Positions 1 through 8,028 of a stretch of DNA of 64,000 nt are shown in pieces. Below the pieces are notes generated by a model. It was not told the origin of the DNA and ran no database searches. It was given only the letters and a program-made list of their open reading frames with translations. This stretch comes from an uncultured Lachnospiraceae bacterium (GTDB lineage Bacteria > Bacillota > Clostridia > Lachnospirales > Lachnospiraceae). The stretch is taken from the NCBI GenBank assembly GCA_910585205.1, contig CAJUCC010000092.1, forward strand, positions 8,866 to 72,865, read 5' to 3'. Each line of letters opens with the position of its first letter. Within the stretch, counting starts at the first letter, position 1. A program made the position numbers and the translations under genes.

Positions 1-1
1 C

Positions 2-73
2 CTGCAGCGCACGCTGGATCTGCTGGATGACGACGACGACGTACAGGCTGTGTATACGAACTGGGATGAATAA
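2..73 (+). CDS. YebC/PmpR-family regulator, C-terminal end only
   Basis: Only the last 23 codons are in the window. They read as an acidic stretch followed by DDVQAVYTNWDE and a TAA stop. The ending 'DDVQ-V-NW/F-' is the usual C-terminus of the YebC/TACO1 family, DNA-binding proteins that in some bacteria act as transcription factors and in others help translation of proline-rich stretches. The assignment rests on this short tail alone. The next gene starts 32 bases later and could be in the same operon. Confidence 0.6.
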   Translation: MQRTLDLLDDDDDVQAVYTNWDE

Positions 74-105
74 AGAAGCAGCCGCCGGAGGAAAGGGTAA
101 ATAAC

Positions 106-1038
106 ATGATGGTATACAGAGAGGGCAGATGTCCGAAATGCAAGGAAGTGATGCAGATCCCGGCAGGTAGAAATCAGATTATCTGCATGTTCTGCGGGGA
201 GACGTTTGCCGTGGCGGATACGGACGAAGTTGATGCGGGTAATTATGCGGCGGAGCTGGAAGCATTCCGGGAATGTGTTGACTCCCTTTTCTGCGATGTG
301 GAAAAGACGGTAAAAGGCTTTCAGCGGAATCAGTATGAGGGAAGTTTTCAGAATTATCTGCTGGCCTGTCAGAAGCAGCTGAAAACGATCGACAGAATCA
401 TGCATGCGGCTCCCGATCGGACGGCAGCGGCAGAAACACTGGCAGAGACGGTGACAGACGCCGCGCAGCGGGCCATGGAAAACAGCGGCGTGGGCAGACT
501 GGGCAGAGAGTCGCTGCAGATGACGATGAATATGTATATGGTGACATATGTGCTGCCGGCGATTCTGTACACGGATGCGGGATTGGCCGATCTGACGGAC
601 TGTATCTGCCGGAAGTGGTCCGCTGCCTTTAAGAAAAGCAATATTCAGGCTGCCACGTTCGACTCTCTGAAAGAGGGATTCCGCAGAAAACTCTGTTATA
701 TTACGACGGCAGTCTGTGAAAGCCTGCATAAGCCGCGCGACTGTTATGAGCTGCAGGTTTTAAAGGCGTACCGGGACAATTATCTCTCCACTGCACCGGG
801 CGGGGAAGCGCTGATTGCACAGTACTATGATCTGGCGCCGACGATTGTCAAGCGTGTCAATAAGCAGAAAGAACATGAGACGATTTACCGGGAATTGTAT
901 GATACCTATATCAGTCCCTGTGTCAGACTGATCGAAGAGGGCGAAAACGAGGCGTGCCGGGAGAAATATCAGGAAATGGTAGAGCGGTTACAGGCAGAGT
1001 ATATAAACACGGCAAAGGAGCAAAAGCGTGACAGATAA
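106..1038 (+). CDS. Zinc-ribbon CFI-box-type protein of unknown function
   Basis: A 310-residue protein with no signal peptide or membrane helix. The N-terminus (about residues 9-30) holds CPKC and CMFC, a treble-clef or ribbon-type zinc site. The middle is helical without a recognised family. Around residues 195-215 is CYITTAVCESL, followed by DCYEL and a helical tail, the hallmark of the 'CFI-box' C-terminal domain common in Clostridia. The start is one of two adjacent ATGs (106 or 109) behind a GGAGG at 87-91. The function of CFI-box proteins is not known to me. The end overlaps the next small gene by 11 bases, suggesting coupled translation. Confidence 0.7.
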   Translation: MMVYREGRCPKCKEVMQIPAGRNQIICMFCGETFAVADTDEVDAGNYAAELEAFRECVDSLFCDVEKTVKGFQRNQYEGSFQNYLLACQKQLKTIDRIMHAAPDRTAAAETLAETVTDAAQRAMENSGVGRLGRESLQMTMNMYMVTYVLPAILYTDAGLADLTDCICRKWSAAFKKSNIQAATFDSLKEGFRRKLCYITTAVCESLHKPRDCYELQVLKAYRDNYLSTAPGGEALIAQYYDLAPTIVKRVNKQKEHETIYRELYDTYISPCVRLIEEGENEACREKYQEMVERLQAEYINTAKEQKRDR

Positions 1039-1195
1039 AGACAAATCCTCAGAAGAAATCCAGTATATTCCCAATCCGCTGCCGCTCCCGAAAAAACACA
1101 AACGGCGGGAGATCCAGTTTGATTTTGAACCGGGGCCGGAACTTCTGGAGTTTGACGTGGAAGTAAAGGAAGGACAGGAAGATTTTGATATTTGA
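1028..1195 (+). CDS. Small acidic 55-residue protein, hypothetical
   Basis: A GTG-started frame of 55 codons beginning inside the last codons of the preceding gene. It has AAGGAG at 1014-1019, about 8 bases before the GTG. The product has a basic proline-rich middle (PLPLPKKHKRRE) and a very acidic C-terminal half ending in EDFDI. No signal peptide, membrane helix or known domain is visible. Support comes from the ribosome site, the coupling overlap and its fit between two real genes. It is followed by an attenuator-like hairpin and then by the ClpP-like gene. Function unknown. Confidence 0.55.
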   Translation: MTDKDKSSEEIQYIPNPLPLPKKHKRREIQFDFEPGPELLEFDVEVKEGQEDFDI

Positions 1196-1240
1196 CGAAT
1201 GATTCTATCAAAACTGTGGATAATAGAGGGCAGAACGCTG

Positions 1241-1265
1241 AAAAAGAGCGGACTGCTCTTTTTTT
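1241..1265 (+). terminator. Hairpin with T-run upstream of the ClpP-like gene (terminator or attenuator)
   Basis: Arms AAAAAGAGC (1241-1249) and GCTCTTTTT (1255-1263) pair around a 5-base loop and run into further T residues. It lies between the small ORF and the ribosome site of the ClpP-like gene, so it would end or reduce read-through into that gene. Confidence 0.6.
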
Positions 1266-1287
1266 ATATTGCGGCAAAGGAGTCACT

Positions 1288-2061
1288 ATGGCAAAGAATC
1301 ATAAAAATCATAAGAGTGTACAGAACAAAAGTGAAAATGCGGCGTATCAGAACAACGCAGAGAAGGGCGCCCGGTCGGAGAAGCGGGAAGAGGAAAAGCA
1401 CCGGGACGAGCGCATTGAAGAGACGGGACAGACAACGATGGGAAACGTGCACCTGATAACGATTATCGGGGAAGTGGAAGGACACGACAATCTGGGCAGC
1501 AATACCAAGACGACGAAGTATGAGCATATCCTGCCGCAGCTTGCCGCCATTGAAGACAGCGGAGAGATACAGGGACTTCTGGTACTGCTCAATACGATGG
1601 GCGGTGATGTGGAGGCAGGACTTGCGATTGCGGAGATGATCGCTTCCCTGAGCAAGCCCACCGTTTCGCTTGTCCTGGGAGGCAGCCATTCGATCGGCGT
1701 GCCCATTGCCACCAGCACGGATTATTCGTATATCGTGCCTACCGGAACGATGGTAATCCATCCCGTGCGGATGAACGGCATGGTGATCGGTGCACCGCAG
1801 ACTTTTGACTATTTCAAACAGATGCAGGACCGGATCACGGGCTTTGTCTGCAGCCATTGCCGTGTCACCCGCGAACGCATGGAAGAGATGATGATGACGA
1901 CCGGCGTTCTGACCAAGGACATGGGAACGATTCTGGTCGGCGGTGAGGCGGTCCGCGAGGGACTGATCGATGAAGTGGGCGGCATCCGGGAAGCAGTGAA
2001 AAAACTGCACGATCTGATGGAGAAAGGCCCGCAGGTGCGGCCGATCTCCGGTGCAAAGTAG
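1288..2061 (+). CDS. tepA: ClpP-like serine protease, TepA (translocation-enhancing protein) type
   Basis: A 257-residue member of the ClpP/crotonase superfamily. Residues 1-50 are a charged, Lys/Glu/Asn-rich extension typical of the TepA branch. The ClpP-fold core follows: LLVLLNTMGGDVEAG, then the nucleophile region GGSHSIGVPIA, then MVIHP with the histidine expected of the catalytic site, and EGLIDEVGG near the end. TepA-type proteins are cytoplasmic or membrane-associated and were linked in Bacillus to protein export; the real substrate is unclear. ATG 1288 is chosen because GGCAAAGGAG ends six bases before it. A longer in-frame reading from 1192 would run through the terminator hairpin and lacks a ribosome site. 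The stop abuts that of the convergent permease gene. Confidence 0.8.
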   Translation: MAKNHKNHKSVQNKSENAAYQNNAEKGARSEKREEEKHRDERIEETGQTTMGNVHLITIIGEVEGHDNLGSNTKTTKYEHILPQLAAIEDSGEIQGLLVLLNTMGGDVEAGLAIAEMIASLSKPTVSLVLGGSHSIGVPIATSTDYSYIVPTGTMVIHPVRMNGMVIGAPQTFDYFKQMQDRITGFVCSHCRVTRERMEEMMMTTGVLTKDMGTILVGGEAVREGLIDEVGGIREAVKKLHDLMEKGPQVRPISGAK

Positions 2062-2874
2062 TTACAGCCGCTTTTTATACCAGTGCTCGGTATACTGAAT
2101 CAACTGATACAGCGCCATGGCGATCATGCAGAGGATAATAATGCTGGTGATGACGAGATGGAGCTGAAATACCTGGCTGCCGTAGATGATCAGATAGCCG
2201 AGTCCGCGGCGGGCGGCGAGAAATTCTCCGATGATGACACCGACGAGCGCAAGACCGATATTCACTTTCATCGTGCTCAGGATTGTGGGAATCGAATCGG
2301 GCAGTACCACTTTCAAAAACACGTCTTTTTTCGTGCCGCCCAACGTATAAATTAATGTCATTTTTTCTTCATCCACCTGGTGGAAGCCTGTATAAAGGCT
2401 GATGATGCAGCCGAACAGGGCGACCGAGATGCCTGCCACAATGATTGTGTCCGTACCGGTGCCGAGCCATACGATAAACAGCGGCGCCAGTGCGGACTTG
2501 GGCAGGCTGTTCAGAATGACCAGATAAGGCTCCATAATTTCCGAGAGACTTTTGGAATACCAGAGCAGCGTTGCCGCCAGCAGACCTATGGCGATCACGA
2601 GAAAGAAACTGACGAGCGTTTCCAGCAGGGTGACACCGATATGCCCGAAAAGGGAGTGATCTGCCACCATGGACAGGAAACAGGACAATACCCGGCTCGG
2701 ACTGCTGAAAAAGAAGCTGTCAATAACGGACAGATCGGCGCAGAGTTCCCAGATGCCCAGAAAGAGGAGCAGCAGGAATAACCGCACACAGGTTATGGAA
2801 TGGTGGTGTTTTCTGTGCTTTTTAAGATAAAGTTCCTGCGCGGTGAGTTCCTGCGGACTGTTACGGTTTTTCAT
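2062..2874 (-). CDS. ABC transporter permease, SsuC/TauC/ThiX-like
   Basis: A 270-residue inner-membrane permease of the BPD_transp_1 family. A cytoplasmic basic/polar N-terminus (about 30 residues, with HRKHHH) precedes five to six hydrophobic segments. The coupling-loop sequence near residue 180 (TLGGTKKDVFLKVVLPDSIPTI) is the EAA-type motif that docks onto the ATPase. Nearest families import sulfonates, taurine, nitrate or pyrimidine precursors of thiamine. No substrate can be named because no binding-protein gene is adjacent. Its start overlaps the end of the ATPase gene by 14 bases on the same strand, so the two are co-translated. Its stop codon directly abuts that of the convergent ClpP-like gene. 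Confidence 0.82.
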   Translation of the reverse strand: MKNRNSPQELTAQELYLKKHRKHHHSITCVRLFLLLLFLGIWELCADLSVIDSFFFSSPSRVLSCFLSMVADHSLFGHIGVTLLETLVSFFLVIAIGLLAATLLWYSKSLSEIMEPYLVILNSLPKSALAPLFIVWLGTGTDTIIVAGISVALFGCIISLYTGFHQVDEEKMTLIYTLGGTKKDVFLKVVLPDSIPTILSTMKVNIGLALVGVIIGEFLAARRGLGYLIIYGSQVFQLHLVITSIIILCMIAMALYQLIQYTEHWYKKRL

Positions 2875-3634
2875 GAGAAAGCTCCTTCCATAAAAGATTA
2901 AAATAATGTTGGAATTCCGGGGCGCTGCGGGCGGCCAGCAGGGAGTCGTCCGTTTTGGTCAAAGTAACGGCCACTTCTTTTTTTACGGTCGCCGGACGTC
3001 CGGTGAGAATAATGATACGGTCCGCCAGACTGATGGCTTCCGAGAGGTCATGGGTAATCAGTATGGCGGTTTTTCCGGTCGTGCGGATAATATTGCCAAT
3101 GTCACCGGATACGGCCAGCCTGGTCTGATAATCCAGTGCGCTGAACGGCTCGTCGAGCAGCAAAATATCGGGATTCATAACAAGGGTGCGGATCAGAGCG
3201 GCGCGCTGGCGCATACCGCCGGAAAGTTCCCCGGGATGTTTGTCTTTGAATTTGTAGAGATCGTAGTCTTCCAGAAGCTTTTCGGCGAAGGCAATCCGCT
3301 CCGGCGTTTTCTGACGGTTGATCTCCAGTCCGAGGGTGACATTGCCAAGAATGGTACGCCATTCCAGCAGATGATCGTGCTGGAGCATATACCCTGTTTT
3401 GGGATAGTTCAGCGAGCCGTCCGGGTTCCGAAAGGCGATGGTGCCGCCCTCGGGGGTCAGCAGTCTGGCGATGATTGAGAGGAGCGTGGATTTGCCGCAT
3501 CCGCTCGGTCCGACAACGGCGAGAAATTCCCCCTGACGGACGGAAAAGGAAATGTCCGTAAGCGCAGGGATTTCTCCGTCCAGACTGTGGTAGGAATAGG
3601 ATATATTGTGCAGTTGCAAAATCGGGGCGTTCAT
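2861..3634 (-). CDS. ABC transporter ATP-binding protein, SsuB/TauB-like
   Basis: A 257-residue nucleotide-binding subunit with all key motifs: Walker A GPSGCGKST (about residues 42-50), Q-loop in GYMLQHDHLLEWRT, signature LSGGMRQR, Walker B DILLLDEPFSALD, and the H-loop ITHDLSEA. The HDHLL/W context and the pairing with an SsuC-like permease place it in the nitrate/sulfonate/taurine/thiamine-precursor group. It is the first gene of a two-gene minus-strand unit transcribed divergently from argH. The solute-binding protein must be encoded elsewhere, or the pair is an orphan. Confidence 0.85.
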   Translation of the reverse strand: MNAPILQLHNISYSYHSLDGEIPALTDISFSVRQGEFLAVVGPSGCGKSTLLSIIARLLTPEGGTIAFRNPDGSLNYPKTGYMLQHDHLLEWRTILGNVTLGLEINRQKTPERIAFAEKLLEDYDLYKFKDKHPGELSGGMRQRAALIRTLVMNPDILLLDEPFSALDYQTRLAVSGDIGNIIRTTGKTAILITHDLSEAISLADRIIILTGRPATVKKEVAVTLTKTDDSLLAARSAPEFQHYFNLLWKELSHEKP

Positions 3635-3702
3635 GGCATCTCTCCAGAATAGTGATATTACCTTATATTATGTAATCTTTTACAAAATGCGACGATACTT
3701 TA

Positions 3703-3731
3703 TTGCAGTGAATCGAAATATATGGTATTAT
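3703..3731 (+). promoter_or_regulatory. Sigma-A type promoter of argH-asd
   Basis: TTGCAG at 3703-3708, a 17-base spacer, and TATTAT at 3726-3731. Transcription would begin near 3738, about 30 bases before the argH ribosome site. It shows that the longer argH reading from 3722 is not translated. Confidence 0.75.
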
Positions 3732-3766
3732 CAAATTCAAGTTTAATAAACGGCAGGAGGGAAATT

Positions 3767-5164
3767 ATGGCGCAGCTTTGGGGCGGACGTTTTACGGGAG
3801 AAACCGATGCGCTGGTTTACCGGTTTAATGCTTCCATTTCCTTCGATCAGCGACTGCTTGCGCAGGATATTGAGGGCAGTATTGCTCATGTGATTATGCT
3901 GGCAAAGCAGGATATACTGACCGGAGAGGAAAAGGATGCCATCATCAAAGGGCTGACAGGCATCCGGGAGGATGCGGAAAGCGGTAAGCTTGCGATTACA
4001 GAGGAATACGAAGACATACATAGCTTTGTGGAGGCCAACCTGATCCGAAGGATCGGCGATACGGGCAAAAAGCTGCATACCGGCAGGAGCCGCAACGATC
4101 AGGTTGCGCTGGATATGCGGCTGTATACGAGAACGGAAATACAGGAGACGGAATGCCTGCTGCGGGAACTGCTGCAGACCCTGCTTTCCCTGATGGAAGA
4201 GCATCTGGATACCTATATGCCGGGGTTTACGCATCTGCAGAAAGCGCAGCCGGTTACGCTGGCGCATCATCTGGGCGCATATTTTGAAATGTTCCGGCGA
4301 GACTGTGAACGGATGCATGACATCTATAAGAGAATGAATTACTGTCCGCTTGGCAGCGGTGCGCTGGCGGGAACGACCTATTCTCTGGACCGGGCGTATA
4401 CGGCGCATTTGATGGGGTTTGCGGGACCGACACGCAACAGCATGGACGGCGTGTCAGACCGGGACTATTTGATTGAATATCTGGCGGCGGCCTCCGTGAT
4501 TATGATGCATGTCAGCCGTTTCAGCGAGGAAATTATTATCTGGAACAGCAATGAATATCAGTTTGTGGAAATCGACGATGCGTATTCCACAGGCAGCAGC
4601 ATTATGCCGCAGAAAAAGAATCCCGATATTGCGGAGCTGGTGAGAGGAAAGACCGGCCGGGTGTATGGTGCGCTTTTATCGCTTCTCACTGTGATGAAGG
4701 GACTTCCGCTGGCCTATAATAAAGACATGCAGGAAGACAAGGAGCTGACTTTTGACGCCATGGATACGGTGAAGGGGTGTCTGAAGCTGTTTCAGGGGAT
4801 GCTGCAGACGATGCGTTTTCGCAGGGACGTGATGGCCAGGAGCGCCATGAACGGATTTACGAATGCGACGGATGCCGCGGATTATCTGGTTAAAAAGGGC
4901 GTGCCTTTCCGGGATGCGCATGGCATCGTGGGAAAGCTTGTATTATATTGTATTACAAAAGAGACGACGATCGATGCCCTTTCTCTGGAAGAGCTGCAGG
5001 AGATCAGCCCTGTATTTACCGGGGATATTTATGATGCCGTCAGTCTGGAAGCCTGTGTGGAGAGACGGCTGACAGGCGGTGCGCCGGGCCGGAAGGCTAT
5101 GGAGCAGGCGATTGCGGAAGGCAGGGCATTTTTGAATAGAGAATCGGAGGAAAATCATGAGTGA
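3767..5164 (+). CDS. argH: Argininosuccinate lyase
   Basis: Cytoplasmic enzyme of the fumarase/aspartase superfamily that splits argininosuccinate into arginine and fumarate, the last step of arginine synthesis. At 465 residues it has the normal family length. Visible signatures are the N-terminal LWGGRF, HTGRSRNDQVA, TYMPGFTHLQKAQP, and the flexible catalytic loop GSSIMPQKKNPD. The start at ATG 3767 follows AGGAGG by six bases; the in-frame ATG 3722 lies in the promoter. argG, which normally precedes it, is not in the window. It overlaps asd by 8 bases. Confidence 0.97.
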   Translation: MAQLWGGRFTGETDALVYRFNASISFDQRLLAQDIEGSIAHVIMLAKQDILTGEEKDAIIKGLTGIREDAESGKLAITEEYEDIHSFVEANLIRRIGDTGKKLHTGRSRNDQVALDMRLYTRTEIQETECLLRELLQTLLSLMEEHLDTYMPGFTHLQKAQPVTLAHHLGAYFEMFRRDCERMHDIYKRMNYCPLGSGALAGTTYSLDRAYTAHLMGFAGPTRNSMDGVSDRDYLIEYLAAASVIMMHVSRFSEEIIIWNSNEYQFVEIDDAYSTGSSIMPQKKNPDIAELVRGKTGRVYGALLSLLTVMKGLPLAYNKDMQEDKELTFDAMDTVKGCLKLFQGMLQTMRFRRDVMARSAMNGFTNATDAADYLVKKGVPFRDAHGIVGKLVLYCITKETTIDALSLEELQEISPVFTGDIYDAVSLEACVERRLTGGAPGRKAMEQAIAEGRAFLNRESEENHE

Positions 5165-6254
5165 GAAATTAAAAGTTGGTATTTTGGGCGGAACCGGTAT
5201 GGTGGGGCAGCGTTTTATCGCGCTGCTGGAAAATCATCCGTGGTTTGAAGTGACAACGATAGCGGCAAGCCCCCGTTCCGCAGGCAGGACATATGAGGAA
5301 GCGGCGGGCAGCAGATGGAAAATGGACACACCGATGCCGGAGGCCGTGAAGAAGCTGGTCGTGGCGGATGTCAATCAGGTGGAGCAGGTGGCGTCTGCGG
5401 TCGATTTTGTATTCAGCGCCGTGGATATGACCAAAGACGAGATCTGTAAGATTGAGGAAGCGTATGCAAAAACGGAAACGCCGGTTGTCTCCAATAACAG
5501 CGCACACCGCTGGACACCCGATGTGCCGATGATTATTCCGGAAGTAAACCCGGAACATATGGAAGTGATCGCATTTCAGAAAAAGAGATTGGGAACAACC
5601 CGGGGGTTTATTGCGGTGAAACCGAACTGCTCGATTCAGAGCTATGCGCCTGCACTGGCCGCATGGAAGGAATTTGAACCATACGAAGTTGTGGCGACGA
5701 CCTATCAGGCGATCTCGGGAGCCGGTAAGACGTTCCAGGACTGGCCGGAGATGACGGGCAATATTATTCCCTATATCGGCGGTGAGGAGGAGAAATCCGA
5801 GCGGGAGCCGCTGCGCGTACTCGGCCGTGTGGAAGACGGCGTGATTAAACCGGCGGAAAGCCCGGTTATCACCTGCCAGTGTGTCCGTGTTCCGGTGCTG
5901 AACGGGCATACGGCGGCGGTGTTTGTCAAATTCCGCAAAAAGCCGACGAAAGAACAGTTGATTGACAGCTTGGTATCTTATCGCGGACTGCCGCAGGAAC
6001 TGGCGCTTCCGGGCGCTCCCGCACAGTTTATCCAATATCTGGAAGAGGATAACCGGCCGCAGGTGACACAGGATGTGGATTATGAGAACGGCATGGGCAT
6101 TTCCATCGGACGCCTGCGGGAAGATACGGTTTATGACTGGAAGTTTATCGGCTTGTCTCACAATACCGTGCGGGGCGCGGCAGGCGGTGCGATTCTCTGC
6201 GCGGAACTTCTGAAAGCGAAAGGGTATATTGTAAAAAAGCAGAACAACGGCTGA
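5157..6254 (+). CDS. asd: Aspartate-semialdehyde dehydrogenase
   Basis: Reduces aspartyl phosphate to aspartate semialdehyde, the branch point to lysine/diaminopimelate, threonine and methionine. The 365-residue protein begins with the NADP-binding motif GGTGMVGQRF and has the substrate-phosphate region SNNSAHRW. The catalytic cysteine is in KPNCS (about residue 158). The long form with 'LLENHPWFEVTTIAASPRSAG' is the archaeal/fungal-like ASADH branch, which is common in Clostridia. Translation is probably coupled to argH through the 8-base overlap; the ribosome site GGAGG lies inside the argH end. Confidence 0.95.
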   Translation: MSEKLKVGILGGTGMVGQRFIALLENHPWFEVTTIAASPRSAGRTYEEAAGSRWKMDTPMPEAVKKLVVADVNQVEQVASAVDFVFSAVDMTKDEICKIEEAYAKTETPVVSNNSAHRWTPDVPMIIPEVNPEHMEVIAFQKKRLGTTRGFIAVKPNCSIQSYAPALAAWKEFEPYEVVATTYQAISGAGKTFQDWPEMTGNIIPYIGGEEEKSEREPLRVLGRVEDGVIKPAESPVITCQCVRVPVLNGHTAAVFVKFRKKPTKEQLIDSLVSYRGLPQELALPGAPAQFIQYLEEDNRPQVTQDVDYENGMGISIGRLREDTVYDWKFIGLSHNTVRGAAGGAILCAELLKAKGYIVKKQNNG

Positions 6255-6270
6255 ACATGCGGGAGGAAAA

Positions 6271-8016
6271 ATGTCCGTGAATGAATTTCAATACCAGATC
6301 GATCTGCTGAAAGCGCTGAATCAGAAGCTGAGCGGCGAGTGCAATATGTACCGTACCCTTGTGGGAACATCGAGCAATGCCTTTTTGTATATTTCCAATG
6401 CGGACGACAAATGCCTGGTTATGGGGAATTGGGAACTGTTCTTTGATTTGGAGATCAGGAATTGTAATGACATCAAAAAGCTCTTTACGCAAATCAGGGA
6501 AGAAGATGTGGAACCTTTACGGGATGCTATTTATATAGAAGAAACCGGCGGTTCCACAGCCGCAAGGGAGTTTTGTAAAAAAGACGGAAAACAGTGGATC
6601 GAGTGTGAAGTCAATGTGATCCGGGACGATGCCGGACAGCCGAGAGAAAAGCTGCTGCGTTTCCGGGATATTACAAAGTTTAAGAGACAGAACGACGATC
6701 TGGCTTATCTGGCATATTATGATGCACTGACAGGGCTATATAACAGAAATCGTTTTGTCCAGGAATTGATGCGCTGGATGGAAAAGGCGGCGCAGGAAAA
6801 GGCGGCCGTCAGTGTGGCCTTCATCAATATCAATGATTTCCGGAAGGTAAACGACGGGATCGGCGTACTGATCGGAGACGAACTGTTGCAGCAGTTTGCA
6901 CAGTTTTTAAAGAGTTTGTGCACGGATGAGACGATCATATGCGCGCATTTGAATGCGGATGCCTATTGCCTGGCAATTTATGACCCCTATGGGGACCGCA
7001 CGATGGAAACGCTGTATGAACAGATACACAAGCGGCTGGAAAAACCGTTTGATCTTTCGGGCAATCAGGTGACGATTACGGTCAGCGTCGGCGTGGCGGA
7101 ATACCCGGAAGCGGCGGAGACGCCGCTGGAGCTGATTGAACGGGCAGAAATTGTGATGTTCCGGGTAAAGCATGAAAACAAGAGCGGCATCCGGTATTTT
7201 GACGCTCCCATTATACAGGATTTTGTTCAGACCGCGCAGATTGAGCGGAAACTGAAAAATGCGGTCTTTGAGAAAGAATTTTTGCTCTATTATCAGCCGC
7301 AGTACGATACCGCTTCCAATAATCTGCGCGGCGTCGAGGCGCTGATCCGCTGGCGGGATGAGGACGGCCGGATGATTAGTCCGGGAGAGTTTATCCCCAT
7401 TGCGGAAAAAAGCAGTCTGATTATTCATATCGGCGAGTGGGTGATGGAAAAAGCGATTTCCACACTGGCGCACTGGAAAGAGAAATTCGGGGTCAGTCTG
7501 ATGATGTCGATTAATATTTCTGCCCTGCAGTTTGCGCAGGAAGGGTTTGCGCATCATCTGATTGCACTGATAAAAGAATATGATGTTTCCCCGAAGGAAA
7601 TCGAGCTGGAGATTACGGAAACGGTGCTTGTGGACGACTTTGAACATATAATCAGGAAGCTCGAACTTTTGCGGCAATACGGCATACAGGCAGCGATCGA
7701 CGATTTCGGAACCGGATATTCCGCGTTTTCCTATCTGCGAAAACTGCCGGTGCAGACCATAAAAATCGATAAATCATTTATTGATGCCATGTTGCGGGAT
7801 AAGGCGGGGAATATCATTGTCGAATCGATTGTGGATATGGTAAACCGTCTGGGTTATGAGACGATCGCGGAAGGCGTGGAAAAACAGGAACAGCTTGATT
7901 ATCTGAAAAAGATCGGCTGCGAATACATACAGGGGTATCTGTTGGGCAAGCCCATGCCCGGAGAAAAAATCGAAGAGCTGTTGGAAGATCAGTTGGAGAG
8001 ACAGGTGTGGGAATAG
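6271..8016 (+). CDS. PAS-like/degenerate GGDEF/EAL protein, probable cyclic-di-GMP phosphodiesterase
   Basis: A 581-residue cytoplasmic signalling protein. Residues 15-140 look like a PAS-type sensor. Residues 148-315 form a GGDEF domain that begins normally (YDALTGLYNRN), but the catalytic GGDEF position reads LNADAYCL, so it should not make cyclic-di-GMP. Residues 325-570 are an EAL domain with intact VEALIRW, EITETVLV, DDFGTGYS, KIDKSFI and IAEGVE motifs, so phosphodiesterase activity is expected. The degenerate domain may bind GTP as a regulator. It follows asd by 16 bases and precedes the ATPase-like gene, so it may be transcribed with argH-asd although the functions are unrelated. Confidence 0.87.
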   Translation: MSVNEFQYQIDLLKALNQKLSGECNMYRTLVGTSSNAFLYISNADDKCLVMGNWELFFDLEIRNCNDIKKLFTQIREEDVEPLRDAIYIEETGGSTAAREFCKKDGKQWIECEVNVIRDDAGQPREKLLRFRDITKFKRQNDDLAYLAYYDALTGLYNRNRFVQELMRWMEKAAQEKAAVSVAFININDFRKVNDGIGVLIGDELLQQFAQFLKSLCTDETIICAHLNADAYCLAIYDPYGDRTMETLYEQIHKRLEKPFDLSGNQVTITVSVGVAEYPEAAETPLELIERAEIVMFRVKHENKSGIRYFDAPIIQDFVQTAQIERKLKNAVFEKEFLLYYQPQYDTASNNLRGVEALIRWRDEDGRMISPGEFIPIAEKSSLIIHIGEWVMEKAISTLAHWKEKFGVSLMMSINISALQFAQEGFAHHLIALIKEYDVSPKEIELEITETVLVDDFEHIIRKLELLRQYGIQAAIDDFGTGYSAFSYLRKLPVQTIKIDKSFIDAMLRDKAGNIIVESIVDMVNRLGYETIAEGVEKQEQLDYLKKIGCEYIQGYLLGKPMPGEKIEELLEDQLERQVWE

Positions 8017-8028
8017 CAGGGATTGCAT

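Noticed and set aside
1192..1287. Longer N-terminus for the ClpP-like gene from 1192
   Set aside because: It would translate through the terminator hairpin at 1241-1265 and has no ribosome site; ATG 1288 has a good one.
3722..3766. Longer argH from 3722
   Set aside because: The ATG lies within the -10/spacer region of a clear promoter, upstream of the likely transcription start.
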